DNA of 8,007 bases from an uncultured Eubacteriales bacterium (lineage in GTDB: Bacteria; Bacillota; Clostridia; Lachnospirales; Anaerotignaceae). The stretch lies in NCBI GenBank assembly GCA_934256695.1, contig CAKQPE010000087.1:1-8007 (forward strand). The letters are read 5' to 3'. Both the position numbers and the translations under genes were made by a program. Position 1 is the first letter of the stretch; the number at the start of each line of letters is the position of its first letter. Under the pieces are notes generated by a model that searched no databases, was not told where the DNA came from, and saw only the letters and a list, made by a program, of their open reading frames with translations. Shown in pieces: positions 1 through 6,395 of this stretch.

Positions 1-45
1 GCCTTGAACCCTTCCGCTTTATAAAATAACTTTGTCTACAGTCTG

Positions 46-79
46 AAAAGGCCTTGGGGTTTTACCTCAAGGCCTTTTT
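46..79. terminator. bidirectional intrinsic terminator
   Basis: Bases 46-59 pair with 65-78 in a 14-bp stem, with one G-T wobble and a five-base loop (TTTTA). The core is AAGGCCTTGGGG/CCTCAAGGCCTT. A T-run follows on the plus strand (75-79) and also on the minus strand (complement of 46-49), so it can stop transcription from either side. It lies just beyond the TAA stop of the minus-strand LTA-synthase-like gene and is its likely terminator. The two-sided design suggests a convergent plus-strand gene ending in the first 30 bases, although too little of it is present to identify. Confidence 0.85.
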
Positions 80-85
80 AAAGTT

Positions 86-1966
86 TTATTCTGTTTTTTC
101 TTCAAACATTTTGTAGTATGACCATTTTTTTAACAGATTGGCATTCTCGTTTTCTTCGTCAGTAAGTTCTGCTTTAAATTCACAGTTGTTTGTCATGTAA
201 ATATCATCACGCATTACAGGAAGAATTTTTTTAAGACTTTCGTTAAAATTTAAATATGGTGATATATTGTCAATGCCGGCAAGCTGAAGTGCAGTTGTAC
301 CAAGGTAAAAAGCACTTATACGGTTGTTTTCGGGCAAAATATCTTTGGATTTTTTGTTAAAATCCGTAAGTTTGGCGGCGGCATCGTTTTCCCATATTAA
401 AAACGGAGTGCTGTATACATTAAGCTGCTGTTCCAAAGAACCGTCTGGACTGATATTATAATCAAGCAGGTCGAAAAATTCCATTCCGTTTGAAAATCCC
501 GGAAGATGATCGCCAAAGAACACAAGTATAACAGGCTCATCGGATTGAGAAAAATAATCGGCAAGTCTGCCTATTTCTATATCATTATCTTTTATTCCCA
601 TAAAATAGCTGTTAAGAAGGTTTTCCTGTGAGTCGGTAAGAGGTACATCACAGTCGAACATTTTTTCAACCGCATTGTACTTTTCGTCATATGGCCCATG
701 GTTTTCTATGGTAACACAGAAATTGAAAAGTGGATTATCGGTTTCGGACACGTGTTTTTCGAAATTTTCTATAATGGAGTCAGAAAGATATTTATCGGCT
801 ATATATCCGCCCTTATATTTTTCTTCGCCCTGAAAACTTGAAAGATGAATAAAATTATCAAACCCCATACAAGGATATACATTTGAACGATTATAAAACC
901 ATGAAAATCCGGGATGGATTGCCAATGTACTGTAGCCTATGTTTTTAAGCCTTTTAGGTATGGAATCCAATGCACTTCTTATATAACTGTAAGAAATTCC
1001 GTCCTTAACAAGATAACGGGTTGAATATCCCGTGAGAACGTCAAACTCGGTATTGCTTGTTCCGCCGCCATAGTTAGGTACGGTTATGTGGCCGTAAAGA
1101 GAGTTTTTATCATTTGCAAGACGTTTTATGTTTTCCATAGGATCGGAATAAGATGAAAAATTAAAATGGTCGTTTTCACTTAAATCCGAAAACGCTTCAC
1201 CCATAATCATTATTATATGGGGAAGTTTTTTTGTGTTATATTCCGATGGCTGAAAATCATTTTCAAGCTGAACGATTTCGTTTTGATTATATCCTTCGGG
1301 CTTTTCTATCTGCATTGTATTGAATTTATAAATAAAGCTGTATACAAACCCTTTTGAAGCATATTGGTTTACATCGAAATATACATTTCCGTTTACGGCA
1401 AACTTATTGTAAAGAGAATCTTTTGAATATAAAAAAGTGTTTGCCGCAAAAACTGTTATTAAAGATAAAACAACTGAACAAATTCGTATTGATAAGTGAA
1501 TTTTTTTTGTTTTAAAAAAAACAAGTGCTGTTATAACGGCAAGAAGGAAAAATACGGTTATAAATATGTATAAAGCAAGCTGTTTAGGAGGAAAGTTTTT
1601 GACTATACCCATTGCCTCGTTAAAAAGTGATATGTCACTTGGTATAAACGGATCTTGGCGGAGAATAATTTTTTCTCTGTTGGCTATGGAAGCGATTACA
1701 AAAACAGATCCCGTAACTGCTGCGGCAAAGACAGCATTATTAAATACCATAAATATAATTAAAGCCGAAATAATTATAGGCAGTGTGTTCAAAATAATGA
1801 GTTCAGGATTGAAAAAGCCCAGTGTTTTTATTCTGCTGAAAGCACCCGGTGCGGATACCATTGAAAATGCCGAAACAATAAGGCAGAATATGAAAAGAAA
1901 TACCAAAGATGGAATTACAGGTATTTCGATACGTTTTGATTTTACAAATTCAAATAATTTTTTCAT
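86..1966 (-). CDS. LTA synthase family protein (membrane phosphoglycerol transferase, sulfatase fold)
   Basis: This 626-residue protein has the LtaS layout. Five predicted membrane segments lie at about 15-36, 56-75, 77-95, 129-151 and 159-179, followed by an extracellular sulfatase/alkaline-phosphatase-fold domain from about residue 245. Visible active-site residues match S. aureus LtaS: metal-binding Glu257 in GEAFSD, nucleophile Thr303 in GGGTSNTEFD, His351 and Arg360 in the segment IHPGFSWFYNR, His423 in ENHGPY, and Asp486-His487 in FFGDHLPG. By family knowledge such enzymes use phosphatidylglycerol as glycerol-phosphate donor, either polymerising lipoteichoic acid or decorating another glycan; the sequence alone does not say which. 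The start is supported by a GGGAG-type site 8 bases upstream (minus strand, about 1974-1978). It is divergent from an LCP-family gene, consistent with a wall-polymer role. It is intact and of normal family length. Confidence 0.93.
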   Translation of the reverse strand: MKKLFEFVKSKRIEIPVIPSLVFLFIFCLIVSAFSMVSAPGAFSRIKTLGFFNPELIILNTLPIIISALIIFMVFNNAVFAAAVTGSVFVIASIANREKIILRQDPFIPSDISLFNEAMGIVKNFPPKQLALYIFITVFFLLAVITALVFFKTKKIHLSIRICSVVLSLITVFAANTFLYSKDSLYNKFAVNGNVYFDVNQYASKGFVYSFIYKFNTMQIEKPEGYNQNEIVQLENDFQPSEYNTKKLPHIIMIMGEAFSDLSENDHFNFSSYSDPMENIKRLANDKNSLYGHITVPNYGGGTSNTEFDVLTGYSTRYLVKDGISYSYIRSALDSIPKRLKNIGYSTLAIHPGFSWFYNRSNVYPCMGFDNFIHLSSFQGEEKYKGGYIADKYLSDSIIENFEKHVSETDNPLFNFCVTIENHGPYDEKYNAVEKMFDCDVPLTDSQENLLNSYFMGIKDNDIEIGRLADYFSQSDEPVILVFFGDHLPGFSNGMEFFDLLDYNISPDGSLEQQLNVYSTPFLIWENDAAAKLTDFNKKSKDILPENNRISAFYLGTTALQLAGIDNISPYLNFNESLKKILPVMRDDIYMTNNCEFKAELTDEENENANLLKKWSYYKMFEEKTE

Positions 1967-2010
1967 TTTTTAGCTCCCGTATTTTAAAAATAAATTAATA
2001 AACTTTCATA

Positions 2011-2039
2011 ATTTTATTACAGAAATGTTAAATAGTAAA
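2011..2039 (-). promoter_or_regulatory. putative promoter of the LTA-synthase-like gene
   Basis: Read on the minus strand, a -35-like TTTACT (2039-2034) is separated by 17 bases from TAAAAT (2016-2011), 4/6 and 5/6 matches to the housekeeping sigma consensus. Transcription would start near 2004, giving a leader of roughly 38 bases. This is inferred from spacing and consensus only. The region is very A+T-rich, so chance matches are possible. Confidence 0.5.
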
Positions 2040-2077
2040 GGCTTTTTTAAGACATTGGAAATAAGTACAAAGGCTTT
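2037..2077. repeat. 9-bp direct repeat AAAGGCTTT in the divergent intergenic region
   Basis: AAAGGCTTT occurs at 2037-2045 and again at 2069-2077, 32 bases apart start to start (about three helical turns). Both copies lie on the same face between the two divergent promoters, and the left copy overlaps the -35 of the minus-strand promoter. Each unit is nearly self-complementary apart from its centre. It could be a tandem operator, but a 9-mer recurring in about 250 A+T-rich bases is not strong evidence. Confidence 0.3.
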
Positions 2078-2124
2078 AATTATGAATTTATTGTTAACAT
2101 ATGCTGATTTGCGGTCTATTACAG

Positions 2125-2153
2125 TTGTATTAAATAAATTAATTTGATATAAT
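2125..2153 (+). promoter_or_regulatory. extended -10 promoter for the LCP gene
   Basis: TTGTAT at 2125-2130 (4/6 match to -35), a 17-base spacer, then a perfect TATAAT at 2148-2153 preceded by TG at 2145-2146 (extended -10). Transcription should begin around 2160. This sits almost on top of an in-frame ATG at 2163 and argues for translation from the ATG at 2214 instead, with a leader of about 50 bases. Confidence 0.75.
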
Positions 2154-2202
2154 ATTGAAAATATGTTCATTTTTTGGAATACTTATAGAAAAATAAGGGA
2201 AC

Positions 2203-2206
2203 GAGG
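2203..2206 (+). promoter_or_regulatory. ribosome binding site deciding the LCP start
   Basis: GAGG at 2203-2206 lies 7 bases before the ATG at 2214. The longer in-frame start at 2163 has no Shine-Dalgarno sequence and falls at the predicted transcription start, so 2214 is preferred. Confidence 0.75.
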
Positions 2207-2213
2207 TTTTGAA

Positions 2214-3563
2214 ATGAGTCGAAGAAAGAAAAAAAGAAGGAGAAAAAGCTTTTTTGGCCAGTTTATAAAAATAGTTTTTTCTATGGTATTGATATTTGTA
2301 ATTTTTGCGGGAGCAAGTATTTTTGCTTATACCAAAATATCAAATAACGGCAGTGACGATATAGCGGGTGACGATAAAAACGACAGCAATAAAGTATCAC
2401 TTCTGGATTCTTTGACGGGAAAAGACTTAAAACTGAATGTAGCGGTGCTTGGCGTTGACAAAGAAGAAACAAGGACAGATGTTATGTTTGTTGTCCATTT
2501 TGACAGCAAATCGGGAAAATTGGCTCTTTTATCCGTTCCGAGAGATACAAGGGTAAAAATAACAAATGAGCTTTACGAATATCTTTCCGAGAAAGGTAAA
2601 TATATTCCAAGCGGAAGAACATGTAAAATAAATGAGGTTCATGCTTATGCCGGAAAGGAAAAGGGAGATTATTTTTCCGTACTTCAGATGGAAGAACTTC
2701 TGGGAATACATATAGATAATTACGTTAAAATAACAACCGACGGATTCAGAAACCTTGTAGATGCAGTAGGCGGAGTAGACGTAGATGTTCCGCAGGCGAT
2801 GAATTACGAGGATCCTTATCAGGATTTATATATACATCTTGACGCCGGAATGCAGCATCTTGACGGTGATAAGGCAGAACAGCTTGTAAGATTCAGAAAA
2901 TACCGTGAAGGCGATGTTGCCAGAGTACGTGTTCAGCAGATGTTCCTTAAAGAGCTTGGAAAGAAAATGCTCAGTACGGAATCTATAATTAAAAATCTTC
3001 CTTCGCTTATGAAAACATTTTATAATGACGTAACAACGGACTTTACACTTTCCGACTGTGTTAAGTATGCAAACTATGTTTCGGATATAAGCATGGATAA
3101 CGTAACTATGGATACATTGCCGGGTGAAGGCGGATATATAGGAACTGTATCATACTATATTCCTTATGAAGACGAAATAAGAGGCACTGTAAGACGAGTA
3201 TTTTATGATGATGATGTGCCTGACGCAGAAGGTCATTATTCATCAAAAAGTAAAAATATAGAAGTCGCAAACGGAACAAACAAAAACGGATATGCGGCAG
3301 AAAATAAATTACTTCTTGAAGAAAAAGGATATAATGTAACGGATATATCAACATATAAAGGCGAACAGGAGGATTATACAAGAATAGTTGTATATAAAGA
3401 AGGTCTTGGATATGACATAAAAGAAGATCTTTATCCCGATGCACAGATAATAGTTGATACGGACGGAGAATATTTGTCAGGTGATGCCGATATTATGGTA
3501 ATACTCGGAAGCGGAGACAGTTCTTCGGATATATCCGATACAGATGAAGATGACGAATATTAA
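2214..3563 (+). CDS. LCP (LytR-CpsA-Psr) family wall-polymer ligase with LytR_C domain
   Basis: This protein (449 residues from the preferred start) is predicted to be membrane-anchored with its catalytic part outside. A very basic N-terminus (RRKKKRRRK) precedes one membrane segment at about 18-39. The LCP domain spans about 72-257. It shows LGVDKEETRTDVMF, SVPRDTRV with the Arg110/Asp111/Arg113 cluster, KINEVHAYAG, DGFRNLVDAVGGVDVDVP, and the late Arg cluster LVRFRK...GDVARVRVQQ (Arg227, Asp234, Arg237). In characterised LCP enzymes these residues bind a polyprenyl-pyrophosphate-linked glycan, which the enzyme transfers to peptidoglycan. A LytR_C-type domain follows at about 346-432 (IEVANGTNKNGYAAENKLLLEEKGY), and the protein ends in an acidic serine-rich tail (433-449). 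The opposite-strand neighbour is an LTA-synthase-like gene, which supports an envelope role. The exact polymer (teichoic acid, capsule or other) cannot be read from the sequence. A start at 2163 would add 17 residues but is less likely. Confidence 0.93.
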   Translation: MSRRKKKRRRKSFFGQFIKIVFSMVLIFVIFAGASIFAYTKISNNGSDDIAGDDKNDSNKVSLLDSLTGKDLKLNVAVLGVDKEETRTDVMFVVHFDSKSGKLALLSVPRDTRVKITNELYEYLSEKGKYIPSGRTCKINEVHAYAGKEKGDYFSVLQMEELLGIHIDNYVKITTDGFRNLVDAVGGVDVDVPQAMNYEDPYQDLYIHLDAGMQHLDGDKAEQLVRFRKYREGDVARVRVQQMFLKELGKKMLSTESIIKNLPSLMKTFYNDVTTDFTLSDCVKYANYVSDISMDNVTMDTLPGEGGYIGTVSYYIPYEDEIRGTVRRVFYDDDVPDAEGHYSSKSKNIEVANGTNKNGYAAENKLLLEEKGYNVTDISTYKGEQEDYTRIVVYKEGLGYDIKEDLYPDAQIIVDTDGEYLSGDADIMVILGSGDSSSDISDTDEDDEY

Positions 3564-3570
3564 AAATAAA

Positions 3571-3598
3571 TGTACCGACAGAAATTCCTGTCGGTACA
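3571..3598 (+). terminator. stem-loop after the LCP gene, probable terminator
   Basis: A perfect 11-bp inverted repeat (TGTACCGACAG / CTGTCGGTACA) with a six-base loop AAATTC starts 8 bases after the LCP stop codon. The following tail, AGTTGTTT, is only moderately T-rich; a pure T-run comes later, at 3615-3620. On the minus strand the stem is followed by a T-rich stretch. It separates the LCP gene from the promoter of the downstream operon. Confidence 0.7.
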
Positions 3599-3643
3599 AG
3601 TTGTTTAAAAGCGATTTTTTGAAATAATGGGATTTGTGTCCGG

Positions 3644-3672
3644 TTGCAATAATCAAGGCACAATAGTATAAT
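3644..3672 (+). promoter_or_regulatory. promoter of the six-gene operon
   Basis: TTGCAA at 3644-3649 (4/6 match to -35), a 17-base spacer and a perfect TATAAT at 3667-3672. Predicted transcription start is near 3679, giving a leader of about 35 bases. No other convincing promoter lies between here and the right edge, where gene gaps are 28 bases or fewer, so this probably drives all downstream genes. Confidence 0.7.
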
Positions 3673-3699
3673 AAATACATAATTAATTTTACTTATATC

Positions 3700-3704
3700 G
3701 GGAG
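3700..3704 (+). promoter_or_regulatory. ribosome binding site deciding the start of the acidic protein
   Basis: GGGAG at 3700-3704 lies 9 bases before the ATG at 3714, but only 3 bases before an in-frame TTG at 3708. The ATG start is therefore preferred. Confidence 0.7.
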
Positions 3705-3713
3705 ACTTTGAAT

Positions 3714-4124
3714 ATGGAAGAAACTTTAATAGTAATAATGCTTAAAGATAAAGAAACCGGATTTTTGGATAAAGAAATAGCAAGTCTTAAAGTTGAAGAA
3801 AACGACAGTCTTATATACAACACTTTTGCACAGGAGGAAGATGACGGTGAAATATACGTGTATATGAAAATAACCTGTGACAAAGATGTTGAGGACTGGG
3901 AGTTTGATGCAATATACGATTACTATGACGCAGAACCTATACTTGAGGAGGTTGACTCCATAGAGGAAGAAGATGAATGTTATAATCCGACATGGAATAT
4001 AAGATTTAAGTTTATAGATAATGCAGAAGAAATGGAAGAAAAGGTAAAGAAAATTTTGAATATTCACAAAAAGGAGCTTGAGTCGGTTTACAAAACTATT
4101 TCTGACAAAAGGGATGAATATTGA
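3714..4124 (+). CDS. small acidic protein of unknown function (clostridial, possibly DUF6762-like)
   Basis: This 136-residue, strongly acidic protein has no signal peptide or membrane segment and is presumably cytoplasmic. The N-terminal half alternates short strands (LIVIMLKDKETGFLDKEIASL, then GEIYVYMKITCDKDVEDWEFDAIYDYYD). A Glu/Asp-rich stretch at about 76-90 precedes NPTWNIRFKF and a charged C-terminal helix (about 105-130) that could form a coiled coil. The pattern of DKETGF, DVEDWEFDAIYDYYD and NPTW resembles a family of roughly 140-residue clostridial proteins that I recall as DUF6762; this is memory, not a search. It is first in the operon, directly behind a consensus promoter, and its TGA stop abuts the lipoprotein start codon, so the two are probably translationally coupled. 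The function is unknown. It is not a truncated gene: promoter, binding site, start and stop are all good. Confidence 0.85.
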   Translation: MEETLIVIMLKDKETGFLDKEIASLKVEENDSLIYNTFAQEEDDGEIYVYMKITCDKDVEDWEFDAIYDYYDAEPILEEVDSIEEEDECYNPTWNIRFKFIDNAEEMEEKVKKILNIHKKELESVYKTISDKRDEY

Positions 4125-5480
4125 TTGAAAAATTTATTGAAAAAATATTATAGAGCAACGGCAATTGTTTTATCCGCACTTGTTTTTCTTTCTGCCTGTT
4201 CCTTTAACGGAAATGATTCTGCAAAGGACAAAAACACTTCTTCGGAATCAAAATCCGACAATAAAAATACCGAAAACGGTAAGACAGAAGATAAAACCGA
4301 CAGTGAAACATCGTCGGAAGAAACAGGTTCGACCGAGCCGGACAAAAGTGCCGACAGTACAGAAGAAAACAGCACAGATAATAATACCGAAACGGAAAAA
4401 GACGGCAAAACAAACAACAAACCTTATGAAAATAAAAATCAGCCGTCAAAAGATATTCCTAAAAGACATACTGCCGCCACTTCTGCCGAGGTTATATCCA
4501 AAAGAGAAGAAAAACTGAAAAAACAGTGGAATATTGTCGATGCTGTTGCAAAAGCGGGACAGATATATTATAACGATTATTTTTCTAAAAATAAAATTAT
4601 AACAAAAAACGGATATATGTATAATCTGTCATCGGGCAGAAAAGTAGACGTTACATATCTGGTTGAGACAGGTTATCTTTCGTCGGAATATTTAAACAGT
4701 GGCTGTGAGCTTTTACTGCTTTTAAGCGAAGATGTAAAAAACATGGGAAATGTCCGTCTCGGTGGAGCCGAACACGGACTTACGGCTTTTGCTATGCTTA
4801 AAAATCCTTACGAAAGCAGTTTTCTTATTTCGTCAGGTGCAAGTGACGGTGGAATTATTTCGTCCGGAGAATATAATGGTATTTTATCGGAATATAACCA
4901 AAAGCACGGTTCTATAGCAAGGATTTATCCCGATTCGGGAGAGTATAACCGTATTTTGAATTTTATAAATATGTATGAAGGAAAATATGAACAGTATTTT
5001 GCCAGAAGTGTTGTAAGAGATGATAAGTATTGTTTTGTTACTCTCTCGCCGCAAAGTGACAGCGGAAACATTAAACAGTATATACTTAAAAATTCAAAGG
5101 GAATATGGGAGGTTGTCTGCACGGGACTCGAAAAAGAACCGAGACTTGCGGTTTTTGTAAACAAAACCGTTCCCGATTTTAATACGGATATGCTGCCTAA
5201 CTGGTCGGTATATGATTTCAGAGGCAGTATAAACAAATACAAAAACGATGTGCTTATTTTGATGTCACAGAAGGGGCTTATAACGGGTTCGGCAGATATA
5301 GAATATGTATGCGGTGCTACAAACTACTATTATATTGTGCTTAAAAATAAATTAAGGTACATAGCCAGATATAACGGTACCACATGGGAATATAATCAGG
5401 TTTCAAGCAACTATGATGCCGAAAGCCAGCTTTCCGGCTACGGAAACGTAATTCCGATATTTATTGTATGGGACAACTAA
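4125..5480 (+). CDS. lipoprotein of unknown function with a long Ser/Thr/Asp/Glu/Lys linker
   Basis: This 451-residue protein starts at TTG with no gap after the preceding TGA; AAAAGGGATG, about 10 bases upstream, serves as ribosome site. The TTG start gives an ideal lipoprotein signal: basic MKNLLKKYYR, hydrophobic 11-21, lipobox LSAC with Cys25 as the lipidated residue. That places the mature protein on the outer face of the membrane. Residues 26-113 are low-complexity (Ser, Thr, Asp, Glu, Asn, Lys) and probably a flexible spacer through the wall. The folded part is about 120-451. It contains a possible N-terminal subdomain (about 130-205), a Gly/Ser-rich middle, and two similar beta-hairpin-like motifs, YILKNSKGIWE (319-329) and YIARYNGTTWE (412-422), each following an aromatic-rich strand (302-306, 401-405). 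I do not recognise the family. A role in envelope sensing, substrate binding or wall assembly is possible but not shown. It is intact. Confidence 0.88.
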   Translation: MKNLLKKYYRATAIVLSALVFLSACSFNGNDSAKDKNTSSESKSDNKNTENGKTEDKTDSETSSEETGSTEPDKSADSTEENSTDNNTETEKDGKTNNKPYENKNQPSKDIPKRHTAATSAEVISKREEKLKKQWNIVDAVAKAGQIYYNDYFSKNKIITKNGYMYNLSSGRKVDVTYLVETGYLSSEYLNSGCELLLLLSEDVKNMGNVRLGGAEHGLTAFAMLKNPYESSFLISSGASDGGIISSGEYNGILSEYNQKHGSIARIYPDSGEYNRILNFINMYEGKYEQYFARSVVRDDKYCFVTLSPQSDSGNIKQYILKNSKGIWEVVCTGLEKEPRLAVFVNKTVPDFNTDMLPNWSVYDFRGSINKYKNDVLILMSQKGLITGSADIEYVCGATNYYYIVLKNKLRYIARYNGTTWEYNQVSSNYDAESQLSGYGNVIPIFIVWDN

Positions 5481-5486
5481 AAGGTG
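5481..5486 (+). promoter_or_regulatory. ribosome binding site deciding the glycosylase start
   Basis: AAGGTG, directly after the lipoprotein stop, lies 5 bases before the ATG at 5492. A longer in-frame ATG at 5468 would overlap the lipoprotein gene by 13 bases and has no such site. The protein from 5492 begins where the Ogg family normally begins. Confidence 0.7.
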
Positions 5487-5491
5487 AAATT

Positions 5492-6394
5492 ATGAAATAT
5501 ACAGAAATAGGAAAAAATATAGTTTTAACGGAGTATGACAGTTTTTCTGTTTCACAGACACTTGAATGCGGTCAATGCTTCAGATTTGAAAAATTAGGCA
5601 ACGATGACTATGCGGTAATTGCAAGAAACAGACTTCTTCATATTTACAAAACAGACGAAGGTATTGTTTTTGAAAATACCTCAAAAGAAGATTTTGAAAA
5701 TATATGGTTTGATTATTTTGATTTTAAAAGAGATTATCTGTCAATAAAGGATATGCTTTCCAAAACAGACGATACACTTAAAGCCTCAATAGAGTATGCC
5801 GACGGAATAAGAATATTAAATCAGGATTTCTTTGAGTGCCTTATCTCTTTTATAATATCACAGAACAACCGTATACCAATGATAAAGAAGGTTGTCTCCA
5901 ACATAAGCAAAAAATATGGTTCTCTTTTGGGCAGTATAGGCGGAGAGGAATATTATTCTTTCCCAGATAAGGAAGCTCTTTCAAAGGCAACGGAAGCTGA
6001 ACTTATGGAGTGCAAAACAGGCTTTAGAGCAAAGTATATTATAGATGCAGTTGATAAATTAATTAACGGCAGTATAAATCCAAATGAATTTGAAAATATG
6101 CCTACAGAGGACGTAAGAAAAATTCTTATGGAGATTAAAGGTGTAGGCCCTAAGGTTGCCGACTGTGTAATGCTGTTTTCTCTGGGAAGAAGCGATGCAT
6201 TTCCTACAGATGTATGGGTAAAAAGGGTTATGAGCTATTTTTATTTTAACGGTGAGGATACACCGATTAAAGAAATACATAAGTTAGCATATGATAAATT
6301 CGGTTCATATGCAGGCTTTGCACAGCAGTATTTGTTTAACTACGCAAGAGAATTTAAAATAGGTGCTAATGATAAAAAGGAAAAAGTGAAATAA
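5492..6394 (+). CDS. ogg: 8-oxoguanine DNA glycosylase/AP lyase (Ogg1 family, clostridial type)
   Basis: This 300-residue cytoplasmic base-excision repair enzyme removes 8-oxoguanine and nicks the abasic site. The N-terminal OGG domain (about 1-105) has ECGQCFRF, where Gly27 matches human Gly42, which reads the N7-H of 8-oxoG. The helix-hairpin-helix-GPD region is clear: MEIKGVGPKVADC with catalytic Lys221 (human Lys249), Cys225 (human Cys253), and FPTDVW with Asp240 (human Asp268). Gln278 and Phe282 in FAQQYLF match human Gln315 and Phe319, which sandwich the base. In SQNNRIPM and GFRAKY the positions of human Arg154 and Tyr203 are Met130 and Phe178, as I recall for Clostridium acetobutylicum Ogg, which tolerates bases other than C opposite 8-oxoG. 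Human Arg204 is kept as Arg179. It starts 11 bases after the lipoprotein stop and is followed after 1 base by the DUF554 gene. Confidence 0.95.
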   Translation: MKYTEIGKNIVLTEYDSFSVSQTLECGQCFRFEKLGNDDYAVIARNRLLHIYKTDEGIVFENTSKEDFENIWFDYFDFKRDYLSIKDMLSKTDDTLKASIEYADGIRILNQDFFECLISFIISQNNRIPMIKKVVSNISKKYGSLLGSIGGEEYYSFPDKEALSKATEAELMECKTGFRAKYIIDAVDKLINGSINPNEFENMPTEDVRKILMEIKGVGPKVADCVMLFSLGRSDAFPTDVWVKRVMSYFYFNGEDTPIKEIHKLAYDKFGSYAGFAQQYLFNYAREFKIGANDKKEKVK

Positions 6395-6395
6395 G

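Noticed and set aside
3..29. Possible last codons of a plus-strand gene entering from the left (reading LEPFRFIK then TAA)
   Set aside because: Eight codons are too few to identify a gene, and another frame also ends nearby at 22-24. It would fit the bidirectional hairpin at 46-79 but cannot be supported alone.
1566..1973. Plus-strand open frame of 135 codons
   Set aside because: It lies wholly inside the membrane-domain part of the minus-strand LTA-synthase-like gene, has no recognisable protein features, and is best explained as a shadow.
3106..3444. Minus-strand open frame opposite the LCP C-terminal domain
   Set aside because: It is antisense to a well-supported domain, with Leu/His/Tyr-biased composition typical of a shadow frame.
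3600..3643. Possible riboswitch or small RNA between the LCP terminator and the operon promoter
   Set aside because: The stretch is about 45 bases with no stable stem or known motif. The leader of the downstream operon is only about 35 bases, too short for a typical riboswitch.
4200..4440. Apparent DNA repeat tract in the lipoprotein spacer
   Set aside because: The codons for Ser, Thr, Asp, Glu, Asn and Lys recur irregularly. I see no exact tandem unit, so it is compositional bias in the protein and not a DNA repeat or CRISPR-like array.
4148..4518. Several open frames on both strands over the lipoprotein spacer
   Set aside because: The low-complexity A-rich coding sequence of the spacer avoids stops in other frames. 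The products are repetitive (Ser/Val-, Phe/Cys- or Lys-rich) and have no ribosome sites.
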